Of a stretch of 64,000 bases of DNA, positions 35,453 to 45,281 are shown piece after piece; position 1 is the stretch's first letter; the number at the start of each line of letters is the position of its first letter. The DNA comes from Pantoea sp. 1.19 (GTDB lineage Bacteria > Pseudomonadota > Gammaproteobacteria > Enterobacterales > Enterobacteriaceae): contig NZ_MRBS01000007.1 in NCBI RefSeq assembly GCF_001922585.1, positions 62,001 through 126,000 on the forward strand. The letters are read 5' to 3'. The position numbers and the translations under genes are program-made. The notes below the pieces were generated by a model. That model saw only the letters and a list, made by a program, of their open reading frames with translations. It searched no databases and was not told the origin of the DNA.

Positions 35453-38281
35453 TTAGCGTGCGAGCAGCGGTTTCAGAAAGCGTGCGGTGTGCGATGTGGC
35501 GCAGTCGGCGACGGTTTCCGGCGTGCCGGAAACGAGAATTTCGCCGCCGCCGCTGCCGCCTTCCGGACCAAGATCGACAATCCAGTCGGCGGTTTTAATC
35601 ACATCCAGATTGTGCTCAATCACCACGATGGTATTCCCCTGATCGCGCAGCTGGTGCAGTACCTCCAGCAGCTGGGCGATGTCAGCAAAGTGCAGGCCGG
35701 TGGTTGGCTCATCAAGAATATAGAGCGTCTGACCGGTGCCGCGCTTGGAGAGTTCGCGCGCCAGCTTCACGCGCTGCGCCTCACCGCCCGACAGGGTGGT
35801 GGCTGACTGGCCAAGGCGGATGTAGGAGAGCCCGACATCCATCAGCGTTTGCAGCTTGCGCGCCAGCGCCGGCACCGCGTCAAAAAATTCGCGCGCCTCT
35901 TCGATGGTCATCTCCAGCACTTCGTGGATATTCTTGCCTTTGTACTTCACCTCCAGCGTTTCGCGGTTATAGCGCTGACCTTTGCACTGGTCGCAGGGGA
36001 CGTAAATGTCCGGCAGGAAGTGCATCTCCACCTTCAGCACGCCGTCGCCCTGACAGGCTTCGCAGCGGCCACCGCGAACGTTAAAGCTGAAGCGCCCCGG
36101 CGTATAGCCGCGCGAGCGCGCCTCCGGTACGCCGGCAAACAGCTCGCGCACCGGCGTAAACACCCCGGTATAGGTCGCCGGATTAGAGCGCGGCGTGCGG
36201 CCAATCGGACTTTGATCGATGTCTATGACCTTATCAAAGTGCTCCAGGCCGGTAATCTCGCGAAACGGTGCCGGTTCGGCAATGGTCGCGCCGTTCAGCT
36301 GGCGCTGCGCAACCGGAAACAGCGTATCATTGATTAACGTCGATTTTCCGGAACCGGAGACGCCGGTGATGCAGGTAAACAGTCCGACCGGCAGGGTCAG
36401 GGTGACGTCTTTCAGATTATTGCCGCGCGCGCCGGCGAGCTTCAGCACTTTCGTTGGATCGGCCGACACGCGCTGCGCTGGCACGGCGATTTGCTTCTCG
36501 CCGCTGAGATACTGGCCGGTCAGCGAGCGGGGTTCGGCCATGATCTGATCGACGCTGCCTTCCGCCACCACCTGTCCGCCGTGCACGCCGGCGCCGGGGC
36601 CGATATCGATCACGTGATCGGCCGCGCGGATCGCATCTTCGTCGTGCTCGACCACGATCACCGTGTTGCCGAGGTTGCGCAGGTGGATCAGCGTCTCCAG
36701 CAGCCGCTCATTATCGCGCTGGTGCAGGCCTATAGAGGGCTCATCCAGTACGTACATCACCCCGACCAGGCCGGCACCGATCTGGCTGGCGAGGCGAATA
36801 CGCTGCGCTTCGCCGCCGGACAGCGTCTCCGCCGAGCGGGACATCGACAGGTAGTTCAGGCCGACGTTGACCAGAAAGCGCAGGCGATCGCCAATCTCTT
36901 TCAGCACTTTTTCGGCGATTTTCGCCCGCTGGCCGCTGAGCTGGATGTTCTGGAAAAACGTCATCGCGTGGCCGATGCTCATGTCGGAAATGGCCGGCAG
37001 GGTGGTATTTTCAATAAAGACGTGGCGCGCCTCGCGGCGCAGGCGGGTACCGTGACAGCTGGCGCAGGAGCGGTTACTGATGTATTTCGCCAGCTCCTCG
37101 CGCACCGCGCTGGATTCGGTCTCTTTATAGCGGCGCTCCATATTATGCAGCACCCCCTCAAAGGTATGGCGGCGCACCGAGGTATCACCGCGGTCATTCA
37201 CGTACTTAAATTCAATGCTCTCGTTGCCCGATCCGTAGAGGATCACTTTCTGCACCGAGGCTTTCAGGCTGCTGAAGGGCGCTTCGATATCAAACGCATA
37301 GTGCTCCGCCAGCGAGCGCAGCATCTGGAAATAATAGAAATTACGGCGGTCCCAGCCGCGAATCGCTCCGCCGGCCAGCGAAATATCGGGGTTCTGCACC
37401 ACGCGATCCGGATCGAAAAACTGCTGCACGCCGAGGCCGTCGCAGGTGGGGCAGGCGCCCGCCGGGTTGTTAAACGAGAACAGGCGCGGCTCCAGCTCGC
37501 TCATGCTGTAGCCGCAGATCGGACAGGCAAAATTCGCCGAGAACAGCAGCTCCTCCGCCGTCTCATCATCCATATCGGCGACAATCGCCGAGCCACCGGA
37601 GAGTTCCAGCGCGGTTTCAAATGATTCTGCCAGCCGCTGCTTCAGATCTTCACGCACCTTAAAGCGATCGATGACCACCTCGATGGTGTGCTTCTTCTGC
37701 AGCTCCAGCTTCGGCGGATCGGAAAGATCGCACACGTCACCGTCAATTCGCGCACGGATATAGCCCTGGGCGGCGAGGTTTTCCAGCGTTTTACTGTGCT
37801 CACCCTTGCGATCCTGGACGATCGGCGCCAGCAGCATCAGCCGTTTTCCTTCCGGCTGGGCCAGCACGTTATCCACCATCTGACTGACGGTCTGTGCCGC
37901 CAGCGGGACGTCATGATCCGGACAGCGCGGCTCGCCGACGCGGGCAAACAGCAGGCGCAGATAGTCGTGAATTTCGGTGATGGTGCCGACGGTGGATCGC
38001 GGGTTATGCGAGGTGGATTTCTGCTCAATCGAAATGGCGGGTGACAGCCCCTCAATGTGATCGACATCCGGTTTTTCCATCAGCGACAGAAACTGGCGGG
38101 CGTAGGCGGAGAGTGATTCAACATAGCGACGCTGCCCTTCCGCATACAGGGTATCAAACGCCAGCGAGGATTTTCCCGAACCGGAGAGGCCGGTTACCAC
38201 GATCAGTTTGTCGCGAGGGATGATCAGATTAATGTTTTTGAGATTGTGGGTGCGGGCACCCCTGACTTCGATCTTATCCAT
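35453..38281 (-). CDS. uvrA: Excinuclease ABC subunit A (UvrA)
   Basis: Damage-recognition ATPase of nucleotide excision repair. It has 942 residues with two ABC modules: Walker [17 protein letters not shown] and [15 protein letters not shown], signatures [14 protein letters not shown] and [14 protein letters not shown]. Zinc fingers are present (CPICGYSM...CPTCDG and CEACQGDG...CDQCKG). It is divergent from ssb with a shared SOS box between them. Confidence 0.97.
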   Translation of the reverse strand: MDKIEVRGARTHNLKNINLIIPRDKLIVVTGLSGSGKSSLAFDTLYAEGQRRYVESLSAYARQFLSLMEKPDVDHIEGLSPAISIEQKSTSHNPRSTVGTITEIHDYLRLLFARVGEPRCPDHDVPLAAQTVSQMVDNVLAQPEGKRLMLLAPIVQDRKGEHSKTLENLAAQGYIRARIDGDVCDLSDPPKLELQKKHTIEVVIDRFKVREDLKQRLAESFETALELSGGSAIVADMDDETAEELLFSANFACPICGYSMSELEPRLFSFNNPAGACPTCDGLGVQQFFDPDRVVQNPDISLAGGAIRGWDRRNFYYFQMLRSLAEHYAFDIEAPFSSLKASVQKVILYGSGNESIEFKYVNDRGDTSVRRHTFEGVLHNMERRYKETESSAVREELAKYISNRSCASCHGTRLRREARHVFIENTTLPAISDMSIGHAMTFFQNIQLSGQRAKIAEKVLKEIGDRLRFLVNVGLNYLSMSRSAETLSGGEAQRIRLASQIGAGLVGVMYVLDEPSIGLHQRDNERLLETLIHLRNLGNTVIVVEHDEDAIRAADHVIDIGPGAGVHGGQVVAEGSVDQIMAEPRSLTGQYLSGEKQIAVPAQRVSADPTKVLKLAGARGNNLKDVTLTLPVGLFTCITGVSGSGKSTLINDTLFPVAQRQLNGATIAEPAPFREITGLEHFDKVIDIDQSPIGRTPRSNPATYTGVFTPVRELFAGVPEARSRGYTPGRFSFNVRGGRCEACQGDGVLKVEMHFLPDIYVPCDQCKGQRYNRETLEVKYKGKNIHEVLEMTIEEAREFFDAVPALARKLQTLMDVGLSYIRLGQSATTLSGGEAQRVKLARELSKRGTGQTLYILDEPTTGLHFADIAQLLEVLHQLRDQGNTIVVIEHNLDVIKTADWIVDLGPEGGSGGGEILVSGTPETVADCATSHTARFLKPLLAR

Positions 38282-38426
38282 TCACCATTTCCCGGATTAA
38301 CGCAGACCTTAGCGTGCCCTTGCCTGACACCGCCAGTACGACCCCGATGGCGTTCGTCGGCAGACAAGACTGCCCGTGGCCCGAACGCATACGGGCAAAG
38401 AACAGGCAATTATGGCACAAAAAAAC

Positions 38427-38442
38427 CTGAATGAATATCCAG
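38427..38442. promoter_or_regulatory. SOS box between uvrA and ssb
   Basis: CTGAATGAATATCCAG; read on the minus strand it is CTGGATATTCATTCAG, one base from the E. coli uvrA box. It lies 146 bases from the uvrA start and 174 from ssb. The remainder of the 334-base gap shows no other clear motif. Confidence 0.88.
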
Positions 38443-38615
38443 TAGATGCTGCAAAACTCACCAGGGTTGCGGTAACCCCTCGGCTTGCCTCGCAATTCTG
38501 TTCTCAGACCGCGGCGTGAGCCGAACATCGCGGCGACAAAGTAGGATTCGGCCCGCGCTCATGTTAGAATTTTGCGCATTGTGTTATCCAGACAACCTCA
38601 TCGGGAGAGAGCAAC

Positions 38616-39161
38616 ATGGCCAGCAGAGGCGTAAATAAAGTAATTCTTGTCGGAAATCTGGGGCAGGACCCGGAAGTCCGCTATATGCCGAATGGTGGTG
38701 CGGTAGCGAACATGACGCTGGCGACTTCCGAAAGCTGGCGTGACAAGCAAACCGGCGAAAACAAAGAGATAACCGAATGGCACCGCGTGGTGCTGTTTGG
38801 CAAGCTGGCCGAAGTGGCCGGTGAATACCTGCGTAAAGGGTCTCAGGTCTACATTGAGGGTCAGCTGCGCACGCGTAAGTGGCAGGACCAGGGCGGCCAG
38901 GATCGCTACACCACCGAGGTGGTCGTAAACGTGGGCGGCACCATGCAGATGCTGGGCGGCCGTCAGGGCGGCGCTGGCGCACCGGCTAACGGCGGAAACG
39001 GCGGTGGCAATAACAACGGCTGGGGCCAGCCGCAGCAGCCGCAGGGCAACAACAACCAGTTCAGCGGCGGCGGCGCGGCCGCACCGGCCCGCCCGCAGCA
39101 GAACAGCGCGCCGCAGAGCAATGAGCCGCCGATGGACTTCGACGACGACATCCCGTTCTGA
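38616..39161 (+). CDS. ssb: Single-stranded DNA-binding protein SSB
   Basis: Coats single-stranded DNA in replication and repair. It has 181 residues: an N-terminal OB fold ([20 protein letters not shown] to about 115), a Gly/Asn/Gln-rich flexible linker with [17 protein letters not shown], and the protein-interaction tip MDFDDDIPF. It starts after GGGAGAG. Confidence 0.97.
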   Translation: MASRGVNKVILVGNLGQDPEVRYMPNGGAVANMTLATSESWRDKQTGENKEITEWHRVVLFGKLAEVAGEYLRKGSQVYIEGQLRTRKWQDQGGQDRYTTEVVVNVGGTMQMLGGRQGGAGAPANGGNGGGNNNGWGQPQQPQGNNNQFSGGGAAAPARPQQNSAPQSNEPPMDFDDDIPF

Positions 39162-39214
39162 TCGGTGCGCCGCGGCGCCAGGCCCTGGGCCTGACGCCGC
39201 ACGCGCGGCGTAAA

Positions 39215-39253
39215 AAAACGCTCACGGTACCCGTTACGGGCCGTGAGCGTTTT
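39215..39253. terminator. Bidirectional terminator ssb / mesD
   Basis: AAAACGCTCACGG and CCGTGAGCGTTTT form a 13-base perfect stem around a smaller inner hairpin, with A and T runs on the two flanks, suiting both convergent genes. Confidence 0.88.
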
Positions 39254-39283
39254 GCGTTCTGCGTGGGAACCGGTGCCGACGCG

Positions 39284-40315
39284 CTATTTTGCCAGCAGCT
39301 CCTGACGCACGATGGCGGCGCCGGCGCTTAAGGCTTCCAGCTTGCCCTGGGCGACGCGACGCGGCAGCGGGATCATACCGCAGTTGGTGCACGGATAGAG
39401 CTTATCGGCGTCCACATACTGCAGCGCTTTACGCAGCGTGGCGGCCACCGCTTCCGGCGTCTCCACCTCGTGGGTGGCCACGTCGATGGCGCCCACCATC
39501 ACTTTTTTCCCGCGGATCAGTGCCAGCAGCTCAATCGGTACCCGCGAGTTTTGACACTCCAGCGAGATGATGTCGATATTGGAGCGCTGCAGCTTCGGAA
39601 AAATTTCTTCATACTGGCGCCACTCTGACCCCAGCGTTTTCTTCCAGTCGGTATTGGCCTTAATGCCGTAGCCGTAGCAGATGTGCACCGCGGTTTCACA
39701 GGTCAGTCCTTCAATGGCCCGCTCGAGGGCGGCGATTCCCCAGTCGTTCACGTCATCAAAGAACACGTTAAACGCGGGTTCATCAAACTGAATAATATCC
39801 ACGCCCGCCGCCTCCAGCTCCCTGGCTTCCTCGTTGAGGATTTTGGCAAATTCCCAGGCCAGTTTTTCGCGGCTTTTATAGTGGTTATCATACAGCGTAT
39901 CAATCATGGTCATCGGGCCGGGCAGGGCCCATTTAATCGGACGATCGGTCTGCTGACGCAGGAATTTTGCATCCTCAACAAATACCGGGCGGGGGCGGCT
40001 GACCGGGCCCACCACGGTGGGGACGCTCGCTTCATAGCGATTACGGATTTTCACCGTCTCACGCTGGGTAAAGTCGACCCCGTCGAGGTGCTCGATAAAC
40101 GTGGTGACGAAGTGTTGGCGCGTCTGTTCCCCGTCGCTGACGATATCAATGCCGGCCTGCTGCTGATCGTTGAGGCAGAGCCGCAGTGCGTCTTGTTTGC
40201 CGTCGACCAGAACCTGATCCTGCAATTTCCACGGCGACCACAGCGTCTCCGGCTGGGCCAGCCAGGAGGGTTTCGGTAAGCTGCCCGCGGTGGAGGTCGG
40301 TAATAACTTTTTCAT
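39284..40315 (-). CDS. mesD: Folate-independent methionine synthase MesD-like (core MetE)
   Basis: A 343-residue protein with only the catalytic half of MetE. Zinc/homocysteine ligands appear as the His/Cys of AVHICYGYG and the Cys of YPCTNCGMIPLPRR. The N terminus is LLPTSTAGSLPKPSWLA. It lacks the N-terminal MetE domain that helps bind folate. Directly upstream on the same strand lies a DUF1852 gene (MesX), and the pair defines the MesD type, reported to make methionine by a folate-independent, oxygen-requiring route. The methyl donor is not settled. Confidence 0.85.
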   Translation of the reverse strand: MKKLLPTSTAGSLPKPSWLAQPETLWSPWKLQDQVLVDGKQDALRLCLNDQQQAGIDIVSDGEQTRQHFVTTFIEHLDGVDFTQRETVKIRNRYEASVPTVVGPVSRPRPVFVEDAKFLRQQTDRPIKWALPGPMTMIDTLYDNHYKSREKLAWEFAKILNEEARELEAAGVDIIQFDEPAFNVFFDDVNDWGIAALERAIEGLTCETAVHICYGYGIKANTDWKKTLGSEWRQYEEIFPKLQRSNIDIISLECQNSRVPIELLALIRGKKVMVGAIDVATHEVETPEAVAATLRKALQYVDADKLYPCTNCGMIPLPRRVAQGKLEALSAGAAIVRQELLAK

Positions 40316-40341
40316 TGTACAGTATCCTGTTTATGGAGACG

Positions 40342-41319
40342 TTAAAGAACGCGTTCAGCAGACCATTCCGCCAGGAGTGTCCGCCAGGGATTGATGAAGT
40401 GCTCTTCGGTGTACTTCCCCTGTTCAATGGCTAACTGACTGCGCTCTTCCCGGTCATACACCACCCGGGTTAACGAATAGTTTTGCTGATTCAGGCTGGG
40501 CTGATAGATCTTGCCGGCTGCCGCATTGGCATTATAAATTTCTGGCCGGTAAATCTTCTGGAATGTCTCCATGGTGCTGATGGTGCCGATTAACTCCAGG
40601 TTGCTGTAGTCATTCAGCAGATCGCCCTTAAAGTAAAAGGCCAGCGGTGCCACGCTATCAGGCGGCATAAAGAAGCGCACCTGCAGACCCATTTTGTGAA
40701 AGTATTCGTCGGTCAGAGATAAATCGTCCTGCTGATACTCGACCCCCAGCACCGGATGCACATTGTCGGTGCGGCAGTAGGTATTTTTGCTGGACACGCT
40801 CAGGCAGATCACCGGCTGTTTCCTGAAATGGGTTTTATACACCTCCGCGTTGACGAACTGCTGGAAGATATGGCCATGCAAATTGCCAAACCCTTCCGGC
40901 AGGCTGAAGTGTGCCGCATTTTTATTGTGCGCCGGCAGTACGATGCTGAAGTCATAATCCCGCACGTATGACGAGAAGTTATTTCCGACGATCCCCTCAA
41001 TACGCTGATGGCTGTGCCGGTCAAGAATGTGGTTGTGTAAAACCTCAATCACCGGAAAGGGGGCGCTGTTACCGCGAATATGCATATCAACGGAGATAAT
41101 GTCCAGTTCGAGCGCGTAGCGATCGCCCTGAGGGTTATCCCAGCGGGCTAAGGCGTTAAAGCGCGTATTCATCATCACCAGCGCGTTACGCAAATTCTGC
41201 TGGCGGTTCTTTCCCCTGGCCAGATTGGCAAAATTTGTGGTCGTACGCGTATTTTCTGCGGGATTATAATTTTCGTCGAAAAGCGTGCGCTTGAGCGTAA
41301 AAGTGACGTCGTTATTCAT
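40342..41319 (-). CDS. mesX: DUF1852 protein, MesX-like
   Basis: A 325-residue protein of family DUF1852, named MesX where it is required for MesD activity. Conserved-looking blocks include YALELDIISVDMHIRGNSAP, HNHILDRHSH and FGNLHGHIFQQFV, which are rich in His and Asp and could bind metal. From the ATG at 41319 the N terminus is NNDVTFTLKRTLFDENYNP; the longer open frame upstream is not protein-like. It precedes mesD by 26 bases and forms an operon with it. Confidence 0.85.
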   Translation of the reverse strand: MNNDVTFTLKRTLFDENYNPAENTRTTTNFANLARGKNRQQNLRNALVMMNTRFNALARWDNPQGDRYALELDIISVDMHIRGNSAPFPVIEVLHNHILDRHSHQRIEGIVGNNFSSYVRDYDFSIVLPAHNKNAAHFSLPEGFGNLHGHIFQQFVNAEVYKTHFRKQPVICLSVSSKNTYCRTDNVHPVLGVEYQQDDLSLTDEYFHKMGLQVRFFMPPDSVAPLAFYFKGDLLNDYSNLELIGTISTMETFQKIYRPEIYNANAAAGKIYQPSLNQQNYSLTRVVYDREERSQLAIEQGKYTEEHFINPWRTLLAEWSAERVL

Positions 41320-41677
41320 AATGACCCTGCATCCTGTTTCGGTGATGATGACGGCTTGACGCACCGCGGGTAACGAGATAATGAACGTGCTTCTCTGGCC
41401 GGCGTCAGGCGATAAACAAGTAACTTGTGAAGTCTTTATGCCAGACGCACAGGGCAATGGAAAGCGAGTTAAATTCACCGCCACGTGAGTCCTGTTCATG
41501 TTCCGCACGGCGCCGGAATGCTGCCGGAAAAAGTGCCGCTCAGCGCTGGTCTTCCGCCGTTTTTTCCACCGCATTTGCGGCGCGTTGAACTATAGTTCAG
41601 CCAGCCTCAGGCAAATACTGTTCACCCGCATGATGACAACAGCCCGACGCAGGTCGGCAGGGGAGTAGGAAAGCGTA
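41320..41677. promoter_or_regulatory. Divergent control region mesX / lipase
   Basis: A 358-base gap with promoters for both genes. A loose MetJ-like pair (AGTCTTTA and CCAGACGC around 41430-41450) is present but too weak to call. No riboswitch was recognised. Confidence 0.35.
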
Positions 41678-42829
41678 ATGACACCGAGAATGGGAAGCGT
41701 AAAGCAGCGTCTGCTGGCGTGTTTGCTGATATTGCCGCTGAGTGCGGCGATGGCCGCCGGGCAGGGACAGAAGATAAGTCAGGCGCGGCTGGATCCGGCG
41801 TTGGGATTGCAGGAGGCAGCCAGCGCGTACCGTCTGGAATACCGTTCTCAGGATGGGGTACAGGGCCACGGCCTGCGCACCGATACGGCGGCGGTATTTC
41901 TACCTTTTGGCCCGACGCCGGCGGGCGGCTGGCCGGTCGTGGTGTGGATGCACGGTACCGTGGGCATTGCCCGCGACTGCGCGCCGTCGCAGCATCCGCG
42001 TACCGCTCGCGACAGCCAGTACCTCAATACCTGGCTGTCGCTGGGCTATGCGATCGTCGCGCCGGATTATCCCGGACTGGGCTCTGACGGGCTGCATCAC
42101 TACCTGAATGCCCGCGCCGAAGCGTGGAGCATACTCGACAGCATTCGGGCCGCGCTGGCCGCTTTTCCGCTGAAAAATCAGCTGGTGCTGGTCGGGCAGT
42201 CGCAGGGGGCGCACGCCGCGTTCGCCGCCGCCGGCTATCAGCCTGAATATGCCCCGGAGCTGAACATTATCGGCACGGTACTGACCGGTACACCGTACTT
42301 CACTGCCGACAGCCAGGTGTCCAGCCTGTTCACCCGCGCGGCGCCGCGGCAGCCAACGCCTGGCGATCCAAAAATACCCTATGTGTTTTACATTTTTCAC
42401 TCTGCGGCCGATAGCGATCCGACGCTGAAGGCCACGGACTTTTTCCAACCGGCCGCCCGGGCGGCGCTTGAAGAGGCTAAAAGCCAGTGCATCTCGCCGC
42501 TAACCGAGATCGTGATGCAGCAGCAGCTGACCATGGAAAACAGCCTGACGCCGGCGGTCCAGCAGCTGCTGAACACCGCCGTTGGCACGCTGGCTTACCC
42601 CACGCTACGCCTCAATCATCCGGTGTTTATTGGCATCGGCGGAGATGACGTGAATGTACCGACCGCGATGCAGCAGCAATTCTCCCGGGACGTGCAGGCC
42701 GCCGGTACCCGGGTGAGCGAGCATCTCTATCCCGGACTGGATCACGGCGGCGCGGTGAATCCGTCGCTGCGGGATTCTATTCCTTTTGTGCTGGGGCTGA
42801 GCGACGGACGCGCCGGCACTCCCCGTTAA
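41678..42829 (+). CDS. Secreted lipase-like alpha/beta hydrolase
   Basis: A 383-residue exported protein with a signal peptide (residues 1-27, LLACLLILPLSAAMAA). The alpha/beta hydrolase fold shows WMHGT (oxyanion), the nucleophile Ser175 in VGQSQGAHA, an acid in GGDDVNVP and the His in LDHGGAVNP. It fits the secretory lipase family (LIP) that includes triacylglycerol lipases. There is no transport partner nearby. An alternative start at ATG 41690 would only shorten the signal peptide. Confidence 0.82.
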   Translation: MTPRMGSVKQRLLACLLILPLSAAMAAGQGQKISQARLDPALGLQEAASAYRLEYRSQDGVQGHGLRTDTAAVFLPFGPTPAGGWPVVVWMHGTVGIARDCAPSQHPRTARDSQYLNTWLSLGYAIVAPDYPGLGSDGLHHYLNARAEAWSILDSIRAALAAFPLKNQLVLVGQSQGAHAAFAAAGYQPEYAPELNIIGTVLTGTPYFTADSQVSSLFTRAAPRQPTPGDPKIPYVFYIFHSAADSDPTLKATDFFQPAARAALEEAKSQCISPLTEIVMQQQLTMENSLTPAVQQLLNTAVGTLAYPTLRLNHPVFIGIGGDDVNVPTAMQQQFSRDVQAAGTRVSEHLYPGLDHGGAVNPSLRDSIPFVLGLSDGRAGTPR

Positions 42830-42853
42830 CGGCCGTGCCGCGGCTGCCGGCAT

Positions 42854-43672
42854 TCAGCCGGCGGCAAACACGCCGCGTCCGGCCAGCAGGTCGTCAATCA
42901 CGTCCAGCACCGCTTCTGCGTTGTGATCGCCCGCGCGAAAGCGGGCGAGGTCGGCAACGTCCGGGCGGGCATTGGCCATCGCGAAACTGTAGCCGGCCTG
43001 ACGCAGCATCTCAGCGTCATTACCGCTGTCACCAAAGGCCAGCACCTCTTCATCGTTAATCTGCCACTGCTGCTGCAGACGGCGCAGCCCGCTGGCCTTG
43101 TGCAGGCCGGGAATAATCAGGTCGACAAAACCGAAGCCGCTGGCCACCGGCGTGACGATCCCGTCCAGGCGGTGGCCCAGCGCCGCACGCAGTCGGGCGC
43201 TCTGCGCCTCCGGCAGGGTCAGCGCGACTTTAAACAGCCGATCCTCCACCTGGCGCAGATCCGCTACCGGAGTCAGTCGGTGATAGTGGCGGGCAAGCGT
43301 AGCGACGGCGCTGGCCGGGGCATCTTCCGGTAGCCAGGCGCTCTGCTTGCCGCACAGGACGGTGGTCACGTCGCTCAGCGGCAGCAGCTCATCCAGCACC
43401 GCCAGCACCTGCTGGCGGCTGAATTCGCCGCAAAACAGGGTTTCCCCGCGGTCCACCACCCAGGCGCCATTTTCGGCGACAAAGGCAATGTCGTCGCGGA
43501 TTTCCGGAAAGAAACTGATTAACTGGTAATACTGGTTACCACTGGCAACGACAAAGCGGATGCCGCGGGCGGTCAGCTCGGCGTACTGGGCCAGGAAGCG
43601 GGCTTTATTGTAGGTTTTGCATTCATTCAGAAACGTGCCGTCCATATCGACGGCGACCAGTTTGACAGTCAT
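42854..43672 (-). CDS. ybiV: HAD sugar phosphatase YbiV-like
   Basis: Cof-type HAD phosphatase with 272 residues: motif I DMDGTFLN (nucleophile Asp), motif II VVASGNQYYQL, motif III Lys in HKASG, and motif IV GDSGNDAEML. It follows E. coli YbiV, which dephosphorylates sugar phosphates, along its whole length. In E. coli ybiV is elsewhere, so this is a different neighbourhood. Confidence 0.87.
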   Translation of the reverse strand: MTVKLVAVDMDGTFLNECKTYNKARFLAQYAELTARGIRFVVASGNQYYQLISFFPEIRDDIAFVAENGAWVVDRGETLFCGEFSRQQVLAVLDELLPLSDVTTVLCGKQSAWLPEDAPASAVATLARHYHRLTPVADLRQVEDRLFKVALTLPEAQSARLRAALGHRLDGIVTPVASGFGFVDLIIPGLHKASGLRRLQQQWQINDEEVLAFGDSGNDAEMLRQAGYSFAMANARPDVADLARFRAGDHNAEAVLDVIDDLLAGRGVFAAG

Positions 43673-43881
43673 AGCGGTAGCTACCTCAGCGTGCGTGTCG
43701 GCCAGATGCCGTACGGAATGTCGCTCAGTGTACGCGATATGGCGCGGAGAAAAAGCGATGGCGGCATCCGCCGCGGTGTCGGTTTGGATGATATTATATT
43801 CATGAACGATTGTTCATAAAAAGTTGAACATACGTTCATCAATAGTCATAATGACGTTTTTTGACCAACGGGACCGCCAGC

Positions 43882-44478
43882 GTGCACTACCTGAAGCGCG
43901 ACGATCGCAGTGATTTACTGCTCACGACCACCATTTCTATCATGCGCAATCTGGGGTTTGCCGCCACCACCGCCCGCCGCATCGCCGCGGAGAGCCAAAG
44001 CGCCGTAGGGAACATTAACCGCGTGTTTGGCTCCCTACAGGCGCTGAAGCAGCAGGCATTTATTGCCATCACGCATCAGGTGGCGTCAGACTGCTGCCAG
44101 CGGGTCAGCACACTGCCGCCCTGCGACGCGCTGCTCAGCCTGCTTGGCGACCCGACGGAAGAGGCGCAGGATATTCAGGTCCATTTGTGGCGCGAAGTGG
44201 CCGTTCTGGCAGAGCAGGATGACGCGCTGCAGCCGGTCTACCGCGAAGCGCTGGATGTCTGGCATCGCGTGCTGTGCGAGGTTATCGAGCGCGGCGAAGC
44301 GCAGGGTTCCCTGCGCAGCGCTGATTCCCCCAGCCAGACTGCCTGGCGGCTGATGGCCAGCGCGCTGGGTATGGATACGCTGGTGCGGTTCAGTTCGCTT
44401 CACTCCGCCGCTGAGCAGGCCCGCGCCGCCATGGCCCGCTTGATTGCGCTGGAGCTGTTCGCGACGGCAGCGGCGTGA
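43882..44478 (+). CDS. TetR-family transcriptional regulator
   Basis: A regulator of about 198 residues with an N-terminal helix-turn-helix (residues 10-50, TTISIMRNLGFAATTARRIAAE followed by AVGNINRVF) and a helical ligand domain. The start is unclear: GTG 43882 gives the usual VHYLKRDDR start, TTG 43861 would add seven residues. It is followed 46 bases later by a small AraC-type gene, so the two may form one regulatory unit. Ligand and targets are unknown. Confidence 0.8.
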   Translation: MHYLKRDDRSDLLLTTTISIMRNLGFAATTARRIAAESQSAVGNINRVFGSLQALKQQAFIAITHQVASDCCQRVSTLPPCDALLSLLGDPTEEAQDIQVHLWREVAVLAEQDDALQPVYREALDVWHRVLCEVIERGEAQGSLRSADSPSQTAWRLMASALGMDTLVRFSSLHSAAEQARAAMARLIALELFATAAA

Positions 44479-44524
44479 GGGCGGTGGGCATCTCGCCGCT
44501 GACCAGCAACAAGAGGAGAGGGAC

Positions 44525-44848
44525 ATGTTTAGCCATCAGGTCATCAACGATTTGATTCTCTGGATTGCATCCCACCGCGACAGCCGCCTGTCGGTGGATG
44601 ATTGCGCCCGTAAAGCGGGATATTCAAAGTGGTATCTGCAGCGGCTGTTTCGCGACGTCACCGGCCGGTCGCTGGCGGCCTACTGCCGCGAGCAGCGGCT
44701 GCACGCCGCGGCGGACATGCTGCGTCAGCCGGACGTGACCGTGCAGCAGGTGGCGCTACAGCACGGCTTTGATTCCCAGGTGACTTTCCATAAAACGTTT
44801 AAGAAACACTACGGCCTGACGCCGGGCGAGTTCCGCCGCCGCGCTTAG
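44525..44848 (+). CDS. Small AraC-family regulator (MarA/SoxS/Rob-like)
   Basis: A 107-residue protein consisting only of the AraC DNA-binding domain: first helix-turn-helix SVDDCARKAGYSKWYLQRLF, second VQQVALQHGFDSQVTFHKTFKK. This is the size and form of MarA and SoxS. A second such gene, soxS, is in this window at 52059. The ATG has an AAGAGGAG site. The stop overlaps the convergent SymE-like stop by 4 bases. Confidence 0.87.
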   Translation: MFSHQVINDLILWIASHRDSRLSVDDCARKAGYSKWYLQRLFRDVTGRSLAAYCREQRLHAAADMLRQPDVTVQQVALQHGFDSQVTFHKTFKKHYGLTPGEFRRRA

Positions 44849-45045
44849 ATGTTTAACTCGGTGCGAATCACCAGCTGGCCGCGCCGGGCTTCAACGATCA
44901 CCGGATGCCCGGTGTCAAAACCAAACTTCTCCAGCCAGCGCCCGCTAATGATCAGCCGCGGCGAAGGGTTACCGCGATAGCCATTGGGCGTATAGCCGAC
45001 GGTGTAGTGGTGCAGTTCCTGTTGATCCTCATGCGGTACAGACAT
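44845..45045 (-). CDS. SymE-like protein (short)
   Basis: A 66-residue protein with the SymE core: YTVGYTPNGYRG, PRLIISGRWLEKFGF, VIVEARRGQLVI. SymE in E. coli is an SOS-induced toxin-like protein with an AbrB-type fold, controlled by the antisense RNA SymR. This copy lacks the C-terminal 40 or so residues of E. coli SymE but matches many short family members. It has a strong AGGAGGAG site. No SOS box was seen upstream, and an antisense RNA was not identified. Confidence 0.75.
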   Translation of the reverse strand: MSVPHEDQQELHHYTVGYTPNGYRGNPSPRLIISGRWLEKFGFDTGHPVIVEARRGQLVIRTELNI

Positions 45046-45281
45046 TGTTCTCCTCCTGTGACAGGCAGGGAAAACACCATTATGCCAAACGCCCGGGGCT
45101 GCGGGCAGCGACGGCGGCCACCTCGCTGATAAAATGGAACCTGCCTCACGACGCTGGCTGCACGATTGCCGTCGCAAAACGTGAAGACGGGAGCGGGGCC
45201 GTGCTATGGTGAGGCCTCCGCCTTCGCTACCGCCGTTTCGGCGGCCAGCGGTGTCCCGTTTATTGATTAACAGGTACCAGG

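Noticed and set aside
36491-37624. Plus-strand 377-codon frame opposite uvrA
   Set aside because: Shadow of uvrA in a GC-rich genome; composition is not protein-like.
41425-41455. MetJ boxes upstream of mesX
   Set aside because: Only two imperfect half-like octamers at poor spacing.
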